64,000 bases of DNA from Bordetella ansorpii (GCF_900078315.1 NZ_FKBS01000014.1:246802-310801); one strand, 5' to 3'; positions 32,494 to 41,863 are shown, counted from the first letter of the stretch. The notes: generated by a model from the letters alone, not told the origin. Translations and numbers: made by a program.

Positions 32494-34074
32494 TCAGGCG
32501 GCCCGCGGCAGCGGGTTCTTCAGCGCCTCGTGGTACTTCGCCACGTAGGTTTCGAAATCCACCGTATCGCCGGCTTCCAGCTTGCGCTGTTCTTCGTGCG
32601 AGCGTTGTGCGTCGGCGTCGAACGCGGCCGCCTGCTCGGCGGGCAGCGGCTGCGCGCGCAGGGCTTCGCCATGCAGGCGGCTTTGCGCCAGCGAGTAGTC
32701 GTGGAACGAACCGCCCGAGGCGCGCAGGGCATCGAGCAGGCGGGCCGAGGGCGTCGAGGCCGGGTCGGCCAGCTTGGCGCGCTGGCGTTGCAGCGCGTCG
32801 GCGTAGGCGGTGCCGCCCGATGCCTTGTCGTACAGCGCGGCATACGGCGCGATGGCGTCGAGCATTTCGTCGCTCCACTGTGCCAGCGAGATCGGCGAGC
32901 CTTCGCGGTTGAGCATCAGGCCGGGCTTGCGGCCTTCCTTGACCACCACCGAGAAATTGTCGGCGCTGAGCTGGCAGTAGCCGTCCGGTCCGAAGAATGG
33001 GCTGTCAGACGCCGCACAGTACAGCAGGAAGGCGTCGACGAAACGCGCGGTGTCGGCGGTGATGCCCACCGGCGAGGTCGGATCGATGTCCAGGCAGCGC
33101 ACTTCGACGTACTGCACGCCGCGCTCGGCCAGGGCCGTGATGGGGCGTTCGCAGCGGCCGGTGGCGCGTTTGGGGCGGATGCTCGAGTAGTACTCGTTCT
33201 CGATCTGCAGCACATTGGTGTTGAGCTGGATCCACTGGCCGTCGCGGTGCGTGCCCAGCGCCTGGTAGGCGGGCCACGGCTGCGTGACGGCCGAGTACAG
33301 GCGTCCCAGGAACGTGTCCAGGTCGTTGTAGCAGAGCTTTAGCTGCGACTGCGCCTTGTTCTGGTAGCCCAGGTCGCTCATGCGCAGGCTGGTGGCGTAA
33401 GGCAGGTACAGGGTGTCCTCGCCCAGCAGCTGCAGGGCGTGCGGCTGGCCGCGCATGAAGTCGCGCGACAGGGCCGGCGCCGAGCCGAACAGGTACATCA
33501 GCAGCCACGAATACCGCGTGAAGTTGCGGATCAGGCTGATGTAGCCGCGCGAGCGGCGCTGCACCGGGTCGGTTTCCTCGGGCGACAGCACTTCCCACAC
33601 CGCGTCGGGCAGCGAGAAGTTGTAGTGCACGCCCGCGATGCATTGCATGGTCTTGCCGTAGCGTTCGGCCAGGCCGCGCCGGTAGACGTGCTTGAGCATG
33701 CCGGTGTTGGACGTGCCGTACCAGGCGATGGGAATGTCGGCCTCGGCCGGCAGGGTGGCCGGCATGGACTGGTTCCAGATGTATTCGCCGTCGAGCACGC
33801 TGTAGACGTGCCGGTGGGTGTCGGTCAGTTCGGCCAGCAGGCCATCGACGTTGTCGTGCGTGCCGGTGATGAGCTCGAGCAGCGACTCGGAGTAGTCGGT
33901 GGTGACGTGCTCGTTCGTCAGCGCCGAGCCGAGCCGGGCGGGGTGGGGCGTGAGCGCGAGCGCGCCGCGGGGGTCCACCCGCAGGCCTTCTTTCTCGATG
34001 CCGCGCAGGGCCTGCCTGAGCAGGGTGGCGTTCGCCTCTAGGCGGGCGTGGCGTGTGGCGGCGGTATCAGTCAC
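32494..34074 (-). CDS. gshA: Glutamate-cysteine ligase
   Basis: A 526-residue protein of the proteobacterial type 1 ligase, close to the E. coli GshA length. Recognisable blocks are GIEKEGLRVDPRG (glutamate and metal binding), HVTTDYSESLLELIT, AGVHYNFSLPD, and VEVRCLDIDPTSPVGI. It joins glutamate and cysteine with ATP to form gamma-glutamylcysteine, the first step of glutathione synthesis in the cytoplasm. It appears monocistronic, with a hydrolase gene 33 bp upstream on the same strand. Confidence 0.95.
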   Translation of the reverse strand: MTDTAATRHARLEANATLLRQALRGIEKEGLRVDPRGALALTPHPARLGSALTNEHVTTDYSESLLELITGTHDNVDGLLAELTDTHRHVYSVLDGEYIWNQSMPATLPAEADIPIAWYGTSNTGMLKHVYRRGLAERYGKTMQCIAGVHYNFSLPDAVWEVLSPEETDPVQRRSRGYISLIRNFTRYSWLLMYLFGSAPALSRDFMRGQPHALQLLGEDTLYLPYATSLRMSDLGYQNKAQSQLKLCYNDLDTFLGRLYSAVTQPWPAYQALGTHRDGQWIQLNTNVLQIENEYYSSIRPKRATGRCERPITALAERGVQYVEVRCLDIDPTSPVGITADTARFVDAFLLYCAASDSPFFGPDGYCQLSADNFSVVVKEGRKPGLMLNREGSPISLAQWSDEMLDAIAPYAALYDKASGGTAYADALQRQRAKLADPASTPSARLLDALRASGGSFHDYSLAQSRLHGEALRAQPLPAEQAAAFDADAQRSHEEQRKLEAGDTVDFETYVAKYHEALKNPLPRAA

Positions 34075-34107
34075 GATAAACAGATTTGGGATGTCAATCG
34101 ACCGATT

Positions 34108-35049
34108 TTACGGGGTGACGGCGTCGATTGCCTGGGGTAGGTCTACATCCTGAAGGGACAATGCCGCGGGCGGCATGGCGGGAGCGGTCTCGAAGGCCAG
34201 GCCGGCCAGCCAGTGTTCGAGGTCGGCGTGCACCGGGTCGGCCACGTTGGGCAGCTCGTTGAACAGCTCGTGCCAGGCGCCGTCATACCATTTCAGGGTG
34301 AGCAGGCCGGCCGGGGCGCGGCTGGCGAACAGGCGGCTGCCCCTGGACGCCACGATGCGGTCGGCGCCCGCCACCAGCAGCAGGGTGCGGCAGTGGAGCT
34401 GCCCGGCGTTGCGCAGGGATTCCTGCCCGGCCTGTTCAATGAAATGCGCCAGCCGGCCCGTGATGCAGCGGTGCACCAGGGGATCGGCCTTGAAGGCGGC
34501 CACGATGGCGCGGTCGTGCGTGATGTTGCCGGGCGGCAGCCCGTGCGGCACGCGCACATCGGGGTAGCGCAGGGCCAGCCAGGTCAGCGCCGGCTTGGTC
34601 CAGTTGGGCACCCGTACCTGGAAGGGCGGCGAGGCCAGCACCAGGCCGGCCAGGTCGGCGCGGCGCTGCAGGGCGATGCGGGCCGCCACCAGGCCGCCCA
34701 GGCTGTGGCCCAGCAGCACGGGGGGCCGGCCCTGGACGGCCGTCCAGGCGCGCAGTTGCGCGGCGGCGTCGAGCACCAGGTCTTCCTGGGTGGCCAGCGT
34801 GGCCGGCGCACCCTCGGAGCGGCCGTGGCCGCGGTGGTCGTGCATGCCGACGCGCCATCCCAGGGCGGCCAGCCGCCGGGCCAGCCGGTCGTAGCGGCCG
34901 GCATGCTCGCTCAGGCCATGCAGCAGGTAGATGCTGGGCGTGCCCGGACCGGGCAGCGGCGGCGCCGCGCCGGCGGCCGGTTCCCAGAGGTAATTGGCCA
35001 ACGGGGTGCCATCGGGGGCGGGGGTGTAGGAAATCGGCGACAATTCCAC
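34108..35049 (-). CDS. Alpha/beta hydrolase (lysophospholipase / monoacylglycerol lipase-like)
   Basis: A 313-residue hydrolase with IYLLHGLSEHAGRYD (oxyanion hole), HDHRGHGRSEG, the nucleophile elbow GHSLGGLVAARI, the Asp in VAGADRIVA and the His in GAWHELFNE, so the Ser-Asp-His triad is complete. This is the pattern of Hydrolase_4 (YtpA/PldB-like) esterases. No ATG fits: GTG at 35049 begins VELSPISYTP but has AGGAG only 2 bases before it, and a TTG at 35043 has the better 8-base spacing. It is divergent from a lipoprotein gene that starts about 40 bp away. Confidence 0.85.
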   Translation of the reverse strand: MELSPISYTPAPDGTPLANYLWEPAAGAAPPLPGPGTPSIYLLHGLSEHAGRYDRLARRLAALGWRVGMHDHRGHGRSEGAPATLATQEDLVLDAAAQLRAWTAVQGRPPVLLGHSLGGLVAARIALQRRADLAGLVLASPPFQVRVPNWTKPALTWLALRYPDVRVPHGLPPGNITHDRAIVAAFKADPLVHRCITGRLAHFIEQAGQESLRNAGQLHCRTLLLVAGADRIVASRGSRLFASRAPAGLLTLKWYDGAWHELFNELPNVADPVHADLEHWLAGLAFETAPAMPPAALSLQDVDLPQAIDAVTP

Positions 35050-35087
35050 GTCTCCTGGGGGATACGGCCCATCGGGCGAGCGTAGCC

Positions 35088-35630
35088 ATGATTTCAACGC
35101 TGTTTCGTTTCATGTTGAAGAATGCCCTGCCAATCTTGGCGGCGGCGTTGCTGTTGGCTGCGTGCTCGCCGGAGCACGACTGGCGCGAACTGGACGTGGC
35201 GGACGGCCGGGTGCGGGCGGCCTTTCCGGCCCGGGTGCAGACCGAAACCCGGGAACTGGCCTTGGGCGGCAAGACGCTGAAGTTCTCGCTGACCGCCGCC
35301 GAGGTGAACCAGGCGGTGTATGCCGTGGGGTATGCGCCGCTGCCTGCCAGCGTGGCCGGCGATGCCGCCGCCAGCCAGGCCCTGGCTGGCGCACTGGTGC
35401 AATCGCTGTATGCCAACCTGGGCGCCGACGCGCCCGACATCTTGCCGGCCCAGGGGCAGGACATCGAGGTGCATGGCCAGGCCGCCAACGCCGGCGCGCG
35501 CAGCTGGATGCTGGCGCGAGTGTGGGTGGCCAATGGCATGCTGATCGAGGCCGTGGCCGCCGGCGCCGAAAACAAGCTGGCCCCGGAACGCGCGCGGGAG
35601 TTCATGAATGGGGTGCGGGTGCATCGGTGA
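35088..35630 (+). CDS. Putative lipoprotein of unknown function
   Basis: A 180-residue protein. A signal peptide runs into the lipobox LLLAAC with the acyl-bearing Cys26; the mature part has about 155 residues and no recognised domain. It has an alternating strand-helix look, with FPARVQTETRELALGGKTLK and ARSWMLARVWVANGMLIEAV. A second in-frame ATG at 35112 would still give the lipobox. Its last 29 bases overlap the convergent LuxR-type gene. Confidence 0.7.
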   Translation: MISTLFRFMLKNALPILAAALLLAACSPEHDWRELDVADGRVRAAFPARVQTETRELALGGKTLKFSLTAAEVNQAVYAVGYAPLPASVAGDAAASQALAGALVQSLYANLGADAPDILPAQGQDIEVHGQAANAGARSWMLARVWVANGMLIEAVAAGAENKLAPERAREFMNGVRVHR

Positions 35631-35922
35631 GCGAACCCAGCAGACCCCGTTGCAGCGCTGCCACCACTGCGGCGCGGCGGGTGCGCACGCCGAGCTTGCG
35701 GCAGGCGTTCTTCAGGTGGAAGTTGACGGTGTGTTCGCTGACCCCCAGTATCAGCGAGGTTTCCCAGCTGGTCTTGCCGACGGCAGCCCAATGCAGGCAG
35801 GTCCGCTCGCGCTGGGAAAGCGGTTTCGGCGGCGCGGCGGGCAGTCTGCCGGCCAATTCGGTCGGGGCGGAAAGTCGGTACATGCCCTCATCATCGCCGC
35901 ATCCCCGTGGCATGCCCAGCAA
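35602..35922 (-). CDS. Short LuxR-type HTH protein without sensory domain
   Basis: A 106-residue (or 93 if started at the ATG at 35883) protein. It is essentially a LuxR_C helix-turn-helix: PLSQRERTCLHWAAVGKTSW, ILGVSEHTVNFHLKNACRKL. The autoinducer-binding domain of typical 230-residue LuxR proteins is missing, and only 53 bp separate it from the next gene, so no upstream half remains. It could be a small stand-alone regulator or the relic of a longer quorum-sensing gene. It overlaps the lipoprotein gene tail-to-tail. Confidence 0.7.
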   Translation of the reverse strand: MLGMPRGCGDDEGMYRLSAPTELAGRLPAAPPKPLSQRERTCLHWAAVGKTSWETSLILGVSEHTVNFHLKNACRKLGVRTRRAAVVAALQRGLLGSLTDAPAPHS

Positions 35923-35974
35923 CCATTTCTCACGGCATTGATGCCGTAATTTTCGTTCGAATAATCACTCAATC

Positions 35975-36865
35975 ATGGTCTCGGTCGCGGAGTTCTACTG
36001 GTCTGTCGTGGTGCTGATGGCGCCCCTGTTGTTTTGCGTGGGCATCGGTCTTTATTGGGGCAAGCGCAATCATCCTTTCGGCGGCGCCTTCGCCACCACG
36101 CTGGTCACCTCGGTGACCACGCCCGCGCTGGTGTTCCATACCTTCACCACCACCCAACTGGACAACGGCGCGCTGGCCGACATCGTGGGCGCCTCGCTGC
36201 TGGCCATGTTCGTCTGCGCGCTGCTGTGCGCGGCGGGCCTGAAGCTGGCCGGCCTGCCGGTGCGCAAGCTGCTGCCGACGGCCGCGATGCCGAACGCCGG
36301 CAATCTGGGCCTGCCCATCTCGCACCTGGCGTTCGGCGACGCCGGGTTGTCGGTGGCCGTGGCGTTCTTCGCCATCAATTCCTTCGTGATGCATACCGTG
36401 GGCGTGCGCATGGTCGCCGATGCCGGCACCAACAAGGCCTGGCGCAGCCCGGTGCTGCTGGCGGCGGTGGTGGCGGTGACGCTGCGCGTGACCGGCATTC
36501 CGGTGCCCGAATGGACCATCGAGACCGGCCGCATGCTGGGCGCCGTCACGGTGCCGCTGATGCTGATCAGCCTGGGCCATGCGCTGGCGATCATTCCGTC
36601 CAAGGGGATGCGGGGCGGCACGGTGGTGGCCGGACTGCGGCTGGTGCTGGGGCTGGCCGTGGGCTATGGCGTGGTGACGCTGCTGCACCTGCCCGACGGC
36701 CTGGGCGGCGCCCTGGCGCTGCAGATGGCCATGCCGTGCGCCGTGGTCAGCTACATGTACGCGCAGCGCTACACCGACCTGGGCGACATCGCGGCCGGCG
36801 CCGTGCTGGTGTCCACCGTGGTGTTCCTGGTGCTGGCGCCGCTGCTGCTGATGGCCATGACCTGA
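35975..36865 (+). CDS. AEC family transporter (auxin efflux carrier/MdcF-like permease)
   Basis: A 296-residue protein with about ten hydrophobic segments, the length of bacterial AEC permeases. The unwound central region is PNAGNLGLPISHLAFGDAGL, a hallmark of the family. AEC proteins move small carboxylates such as malonate or malate. It converges on the comC-like end of the sulfolactate cluster; a role in uptake of a sulfonated acid or in export is possible but not shown. Confidence 0.87.
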   Translation: MVSVAEFYWSVVVLMAPLLFCVGIGLYWGKRNHPFGGAFATTLVTSVTTPALVFHTFTTTQLDNGALADIVGASLLAMFVCALLCAAGLKLAGLPVRKLLPTAAMPNAGNLGLPISHLAFGDAGLSVAVAFFAINSFVMHTVGVRMVADAGTNKAWRSPVLLAAVVAVTLRVTGIPVPEWTIETGRMLGAVTVPLMLISLGHALAIIPSKGMRGGTVVAGLRLVLGLAVGYGVVTLLHLPDGLGGALALQMAMPCAVVSYMYAQRYTDLGDIAAGAVLVSTVVFLVLAPLLLMAMT

Positions 36866-36954
36866 TCCTGGAAATGCCCCCGCGTCGCGCCTGCGATTTG
36901 CCAGGCAGAAGCCGGTCGGGCGCGGGGCGCGGCCTATCTGGGAGTTCCTTGCCG

Positions 36955-36981
36955 CGACGGCCGCGATGGCGGCGGCCGTCG
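36955..36981. terminator. GC-rich hairpin between convergent genes
   Basis: CGACGGCCGC and GCGGCCGTCG form a perfect 10-bp stem with a 7-base loop. It lies between the ends of the AEC gene and the comC-like gene. There is no T run, so termination efficiency is uncertain. Confidence 0.4.
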
Positions 36982-37004
36982 GTCCGGACTACCGCCGTCT
37001 CGCC

Positions 37005-38012
37005 TCAGGCCTGTCCTGCCAGTTCGCGGATCTGCCGCAGCAGCGCATCGGGCACTTCGATGCCCTGTGCCTGTGCCTGGCGCGCCAGGTCGCCGCGCCG
37101 CGCCCCGGGCAGGCGCACGTTCTCGTCCTCCAGCATGGCCGCGATCAGCGTCTCGACGCGATCCAGGAAGACGTCCTGCCCCGCCAGCGCGCCTGGATCG
37201 ATCACCAGGAAGGCCTGGCCGATGCGTGGCCGGTTGCCCTCATCGGTGAAGAACGAATCCGCTTCGAAGCCGAACTGCGCGCCGGTCAGCGCGCACACCA
37301 GCAGCTCGACCACCAGGGCCAGCATGGCGCCCTTGACGCCGCCCGCGGGCAGCATGCTGCCCGCCAGGCCGGCCTTGGGATCCGTGGTGGGGTGGCCCTG
37401 ATCGTCCAACGCCCAGCCTTCCGGAATGGCCTTGCCGTCGCGCGCGGCCACCATCAGCTTGCCGCGCGCCACGGCCGACAGCGACAGGTCGATCAGCAAG
37501 GCAGGGCCATCGCGCCGGGGGAAGGCGGCGGCGATCGGGTTGGTGCCGAACAACGCGCGCTTGCCGCCCCAGGCCGGCATGGCCGAGGGCGAGTTGCTGA
37601 AGGCCAGGCCCACCATGCCGGCGTCGGCCACGGCTTCGAGATGCAGCCCGGCCGCGCCGAAATGATGGCTGTTGGTGACGCCGGCGAAAGCCACCCCCAG
37701 CTTGCGCGCACGCTCGATGGTTTCGTGGACGGCCAGGGCGCAGGCCGGGAACGCCAGCCCGTCGGCGGCGTCGACCAGCAGGGCCGCGCCGCGCTCGTGC
37801 GCGACGACGGGTTGCGCCGCGCCGTCGGCGCGGCCATTGCGCAGATGCGCGGCATAGGAAGGCACGCGCGAAACGCCGTGCGAGGCCAGGCCCTGCGCGT
37901 CGGCGCGCACCAAGGCGCGCGCCGTGCTGGCGGCCATGCCGGCTTGCGCCCCGCTGGCGGCCAGCGCCTGCGTGGCCAGTTGCTGCAATTCATCGATGGC
38001 GATACGTGCCAT
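37005..38012 (-). CDS. comC: (R)-sulfolactate dehydrogenase-like, malate/L-lactate dehydrogenase family
   Basis: A 335-residue protein of the Ldh_2 family, which includes ComC. Conserved blocks are SHGVSRVPSYAAHLRNG, the catalytic-His region NSHHFGAAGLH, and LFGTNPIAAAFPRRDGP (NAD(P)H site). ComC reduces 3-sulfopyruvate to (R)-sulfolactate. Next to slcC-like and suyAB genes this is the expected partner, as described in Chromohalobacter, where SlcC and ComC together convert (S)- to (R)-sulfolactate. Alone, the sequence would also fit another 2-hydroxyacid dehydrogenase of the family, so the name rests largely on context. Confidence 0.78.
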   Translation of the reverse strand: MARIAIDELQQLATQALAASGAQAGMAASTARALVRADAQGLASHGVSRVPSYAAHLRNGRADGAAQPVVAHERGAALLVDAADGLAFPACALAVHETIERARKLGVAFAGVTNSHHFGAAGLHLEAVADAGMVGLAFSNSPSAMPAWGGKRALFGTNPIAAAFPRRDGPALLIDLSLSAVARGKLMVAARDGKAIPEGWALDDQGHPTTDPKAGLAGSMLPAGGVKGAMLALVVELLVCALTGAQFGFEADSFFTDEGNRPRIGQAFLVIDPGALAGQDVFLDRVETLIAAMLEDENVRLPGARRGDLARQAQAQGIEVPDALLRQIRELAGQA

Positions 38013-38124
38013 GGAACACTCCGTCTGCTGTCAGTCTGTGGCGGTCGGGCGGCAGAGCGGTCTCATGGACTCCGGCACTGATTGCCATGTTCATGGTGCC
38101 TCGCACACGCCGCGCGCCGTGGAA

Positions 38125-39057
38125 TCAAAGGGTCAGGCCGAGCGCATCCGCCACGCGTTGCGCCACCAGCGTGGACACGCGCACGTTGGCTTCCTGCGTC
38201 AGGCCGGCGATGTGCGGGGTGAGCACGGCGTTGGGCGCATCGGCCAGCGGGCTGCCGGCGGGCAGGGGCTCCTGGTCGAACACGTCGATGGCCGCGCCCC
38301 GCAACGCGCCGCTGCGCAGCGCGGCGGCCAGGGCAGCCTCGTCCACCACGCCGCCGCGCGCGGTGTTGATGAGAATGGCGCCGGGCTTCATGGTGCCCAG
38401 GCGCGCCGCGTCGAACAGGCCTGCCGTCTGCGGCGTCAGCGGCAGGTGCAACGTGACGGCGTCGCTGTGGGCCAGCAGCGCGTCCAGCGGCATGGGACGC
38501 ACACCGGTTTCCTGCCAGACCGGCGCGTCGTCGGCCAGCATGGGATCGTGCGCCACGACCGTCATGTCCAGTCCCCGCGCCAGGCGTGCCGTCAGCCGGC
38601 CGATGCCGCCGAAACCGACGATGCCCAGTGTGCGATGTTCGGCCTCCAGGCCATTGGACAGCGCGTTGCGCGGCCACTTGCCGCCGGCCACGTCGGCGCT
38701 TTGCACATACGCGCCGCGCAGCAGCAGCAACAGTGTGCCGACGACGTATTCGGCGACGGCGCGGGCGTTGGCGCCGGTGGCGGGCAGCACCTGGACGTCG
38801 CGCGCGGCGCAGCCAGGCAGGTCGATGTTGTCCAGCCCCACGCCCAGCCGGCCCACCGCGCGCAATCGCGGCGCGGCCGCCAGCACCGCCGCGTCGACCT
38901 GCGTGCGGTTGCGTACGATCAGCGCGTCCGCGTCGGCACAGGCGGCGAGCAGATCGTCGCGCCGGTCGACCAGGTCGGGTTCGTAGCGGACGGTGCAGCG
39001 GGCGGACAGCGCGCGGACGGCGGCTTCATCCATGAATTCCGAGATGACGATGAGCAT
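38125..39057 (-). CDS. slcC: (S)-sulfolactate dehydrogenase-like D-2-hydroxyacid dehydrogenase
   Basis: A 310-residue NAD-dependent dehydrogenase. The nucleotide loop is GIVGFGGIGR (Gly148-Gly153), and the catalytic Arg235 (NTARGG), Glu263 (FDQEP) and His282 (TPHIAG) are all present. SlcC oxidises (S)-sulfolactate to 3-sulfopyruvate. The gene lies 34 bp after a Bug gene and 112 bp before comC in the leftward sulfolactate cluster, the same gene content as in Chromohalobacter. On sequence alone it could be a phosphoglycerate or other D-2-hydroxyacid dehydrogenase. Confidence 0.78.
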   Translation of the reverse strand: MLIVISEFMDEAAVRALSARCTVRYEPDLVDRRDDLLAACADADALIVRNRTQVDAAVLAAAPRLRAVGRLGVGLDNIDLPGCAARDVQVLPATGANARAVAEYVVGTLLLLLRGAYVQSADVAGGKWPRNALSNGLEAEHRTLGIVGFGGIGRLTARLARGLDMTVVAHDPMLADDAPVWQETGVRPMPLDALLAHSDAVTLHLPLTPQTAGLFDAARLGTMKPGAILINTARGGVVDEAALAAALRSGALRGAAIDVFDQEPLPAGSPLADAPNAVLTPHIAGLTQEANVRVSTLVAQRVADALGLTL

Positions 39058-39091
39058 GTGAAAGATTCCTGGGATAGGCGGGGCGGTGCAT

Positions 39092-40099
39092 TCAAGCGGT
39101 CTGAATGCCGGCTTCCTTGATGATTTTGCCCCAACGCTGCACTTCCGCGCTGAGGTACGTGCCGAATTCGGCGGGACCGCGCGGCTGCGGGATGAAGCCG
39201 AGCTTGATCATGCCCTGCTGCATGGCGGGCTTGCGCATCTCGGCCGCGATGGCTTCGCCGGCCTGCTGGACGACCTCGGGTGGCAGGCCCCTGGGCGCCA
39301 TCACGCCGGTGAAGTTCTCGACGATCAGCTCGGGCATGCCGGCCTCGCTCACCGTGGGTACGTCGGGCAGGTCGGGGCTGCGCTGCCGGGTGGTCACCGC
39401 CAACGCCCGCAGCGAGCCGGCCTGCACGTGGGCCAGCGATTCGGGATAGTTGGAGAAGATCACGTCGACGTGGCCGCCCATCAGGTCCGTCAGCGACGGG
39501 GCGCCGCCCTTGTAGGGCACGTGCATGAGCTTGGCGCCGGTCAGCTTCTGGTACAGCGCCAGCGTCAGGTGCGGCGGCGTGCCGTTGCCGCTGGAGGCCG
39601 CCGTGAGCTTGCCGGACTCTGCCGCTTTGCGCAGGTCGGCCATGGTCTTGATCGGGCTCTTGGCGCTGACCACCACCATCATGCTCGACGAGGCCAGGCC
39701 GGCCAGGGGCGTCAGGTCCTTCAGCAGGTCATAGCCGGCCTTGCCCGCGAACAGCGTGGCATTGGCGGCGTGCGACAGCGTGATGGCCAGCCAGGTGTAG
39801 CCATCGGCCTGCGCGCGCGACACGAAGGCCGCGCCGATGTTGGCGTTGCCGCCGGGCTTGTTCTCGATGATGACATTCCAGCCGCGGGCGTCGTTCAGCG
39901 CCTTGGCCACCGTGCGCGCGGCCACGTCGGTCAGGCCGCCGGGCGGAAACGGCACGACGTAGTTGATGGGTTGCGCGGGCCACTTGCCCTGCGCCAGCGC
40001 GTTGCCCGTGGGCAGGATGCCCATCAGGCCTGCCGTGGCGCCTGCGCACAGCACCTGGCGCCGCCTGTTGTCGACGGGCGTATCGTTGTTGCGTTGCAT
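39092..40099 (-). CDS. Bug family substrate-binding protein of the sulfolactate cluster
   Basis: A 335-residue periplasmic protein. The N terminus (DNRRRQVLCAGATAGLMGIL) resembles a twin-arginine signal and ends near NALA-QG. The mature part has WPAQPINYVVPFPPGGLTDV, SSGNGTPPHLTLAL and LMHVPYKGGAPSL. It lies between suyB and slcC, so sulfolactate is the likely ligand. The known Chromohalobacter cluster uses a three-gene slcHFG-type transporter; here only the binding protein is present and membrane subunits must be encoded elsewhere. Confidence 0.88.
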   Translation of the reverse strand: MQRNNDTPVDNRRRQVLCAGATAGLMGILPTGNALAQGKWPAQPINYVVPFPPGGLTDVAARTVAKALNDARGWNVIIENKPGGNANIGAAFVSRAQADGYTWLAITLSHAANATLFAGKAGYDLLKDLTPLAGLASSSMMVVVSAKSPIKTMADLRKAAESGKLTAASSGNGTPPHLTLALYQKLTGAKLMHVPYKGGAPSLTDLMGGHVDVIFSNYPESLAHVQAGSLRALAVTTRQRSPDLPDVPTVSEAGMPELIVENFTGVMAPRGLPPEVVQQAGEAIAAEMRKPAMQQGMIKLGFIPQPRGPAEFGTYLSAEVQRWGKIIKEAGIQTA

Positions 40100-40297
40100 G
40101 CCTTCCTCCTCCGTGTGTGGGAATGCCCGGACGGTGGCCGGCCTGCTCCGCTGTGCTGCCGCGGGGCGATACCGCGCCCGGGTCTGCTGCCGTGGGCCGC
40201 GCGGGGGCGGACGAACGGATCCTGCGGCGCGCGCGGCCGCCGTCCGAAGTCTGCCGCTTCGGTCCGGCGCCGCGCGCGGTGATGCCAGGAGCGCCGG

Positions 40298-41473
40298 TCA
40301 GGCGCTTTCGAACAGGCGTGTCAGCACGAACTCGCGGTGGCCCAGCGCCTCGGCCGAGGTCCAGCGGCCATTGGCCGTGGCCAGCATGCATTCCAGCAGC
40401 TTGTCGCCGGCCTGGTCCAGGTCGATCTCGCGCTGCAAGAGTCCCGAGGTGTCCACGTCGATGTGTTCGGACATGGTGCGCACAGTGCGCGGATTGGCGC
40501 AGATCTTGATGACCGGCAGGATCGGGTTGCCGATGACGTTGCCCTGCCCGGTGGGAAAGAAGTGCACCGCGTAGCCCGAGGCCGCGCACAACGTGACCAT
40601 CTCGGCCGCGGCCGACGACGAGTCCATGAACCACAGGCCCTTGTGCGTCGGGATCTCGGCCTTGTCGATGACCCCGTCGACACGGCATTTCTTGCCGATC
40701 TTCTGGATGTTGCCCATGGCCTTTTCCTCGATGGTGGTCAGGCCGCCGGCTATGTTCCCCTTGGTGGGCTGGGACTCGGACAGGTCACTGGTCTTCCAGC
40801 GGTCGATCATGTGCTGGTAGCGGTCGAACATGAACATGAAGCGCTCGCGCACCGCATCGTTGGCACAGCGCGCGGCCACGATGTGCTCGCCGCCGGTCAG
40901 TTCCGAGGTCTCGCCGAAAACCAGCGTGGTGTCCAGGTCGTACAGCTTGTCGAAGGCGTTGCCCACGGTGGGGTTGGCGCCGCAGCCCGACGTGGTGTCG
41001 GACTCGCCGCACTTGGTCGATACCCACAGGTCGGAGATGGGGCACTCCACGCGGCGCAGCGCGGTGGCGTAGTGCACGAATTCCTTGGCCTGGCGCGAGG
41101 CGCGCATGATGGTGTCGTGGTCGCCGTGCAGCTCGATGCTGAAGCCGGCCACGGGCTTGCCGGTGGCGGCGATGCCGTCGACCACGCGCTTGGTCCAGCC
41201 TTCCTCGATGCCGATCACGATGACCGCGGCCACGTTGGGATTGCAGCCCGTGCCGATCAGCGTGCGGAAGTGCAGCTCCAGGTCTTCGCCGAACTGCAGG
41301 CGGCCATAAGGATGGGGTAGGGCCAGGGTGCCCTTGATGTTGTTCGCGACGGCCTCGGCCGCGGCGTTGGAGATGTCGTCCACGGGCAGCACGATGACGT
41401 GGTTGCGCACGCCGGCGCGGCCGTTGTCGCGGCGGTAGCCGTGGAAGGTGGTGGAGCGGGAGACGATAGCCAT
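40298..41473 (-). CDS. suyB: (2R)-sulfolactate sulfo-lyase, beta (large) subunit
   Basis: A 391-residue protein of the UxaA/altronate dehydratase family, matching the size of SuyB. Typical parts are [19 protein letters not shown] at the start, [31 protein letters not shown] (Cys ligands of the metal site), and [20 protein letters not shown]. With SuyA it splits (R)-sulfolactate into pyruvate and sulfite in the cytoplasm. It follows suyA by 34 bp and starts at an ATG preceded by AGGAT. A 198-bp gap separates it from the Bug gene. Altronate dehydratase is the alternative, but the separate small SAF subunit and the sulfolactate dehydrogenases favour SuyB. Confidence 0.87.
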   Translation of the reverse strand: MAIVSRSTTFHGYRRDNGRAGVRNHVIVLPVDDISNAAAEAVANNIKGTLALPHPYGRLQFGEDLELHFRTLIGTGCNPNVAAVIVIGIEEGWTKRVVDGIAATGKPVAGFSIELHGDHDTIMRASRQAKEFVHYATALRRVECPISDLWVSTKCGESDTTSGCGANPTVGNAFDKLYDLDTTLVFGETSELTGGEHIVAARCANDAVRERFMFMFDRYQHMIDRWKTSDLSESQPTKGNIAGGLTTIEEKAMGNIQKIGKKCRVDGVIDKAEIPTHKGLWFMDSSSAAAEMVTLCAASGYAVHFFPTGQGNVIGNPILPVIKICANPRTVRTMSEHIDVDTSGLLQREIDLDQAGDKLLECMLATANGRWTSAEALGHREFVLTRLFESA

Positions 41474-41507
41474 GGCGGGAATCCTGTAGTGGGTGGACGA
41501 GCGCGCT

Positions 41508-41789
41508 TCACCAGCGCTTGGTCTTGATGTTGTGCACGTGGGCGTGCTGGCCCGCCTGGATGGGCGCCACCACCTTGCCGATGTCTTCCCCGTACTTGTA
41601 GATCGTGTCGCCCACGGCCATGTCGGCCAGCGCCACCTTGTGGCCGATCGGGATGTCCTGGCGGGCGCGGACCTGGATGACGCGGTCCTCGTCCATGATC
41701 CAGGCGTTGAGTTCCGTCCCCGCGGTCAGGCCTTCGACCACGACGACGGCCACGGTGTCCTTGGCGTCGTGCAATACGGCGTGAATCAT
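41508..41789 (-). CDS. suyA: (2R)-sulfolactate sulfo-lyase, alpha (small) subunit
   Basis: A 93-residue SAF-domain protein ([20 protein letters not shown], then [20 protein letters not shown]). SuyA is the small partner of SuyB; family members are about this length. The start at 41789 has AGGAGG 5 bases upstream, a strong ribosome site, and a longer in-frame start is unlikely. It is the first gene of the leftward cluster and divergent from the GntR gene, with a 36-bp palindrome between. Confidence 0.87.
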   Translation of the reverse strand: MIHAVLHDAKDTVAVVVVEGLTAGTELNAWIMDEDRVIQVRARQDIPIGHKVALADMAVGDTIYKYGEDIGKVVAPIQAGQHAHVHNIKTKRW

Positions 41790-41863
41790 TGTTTCCTCCT
41801 GAGGTGTCGCGCGGCCGTCCCGCGGCCGGGCTGGAGCATGCATGTTATGGGCGTGCTTTTTCA

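Noticed and set aside
35041-35097. Longer start (TTG at 35097) for the alpha/beta hydrolase
   Set aside because: It would overlap the divergent lipoprotein gene start and lacks a ribosome site; the extra residues do not resemble hydrolase N termini.
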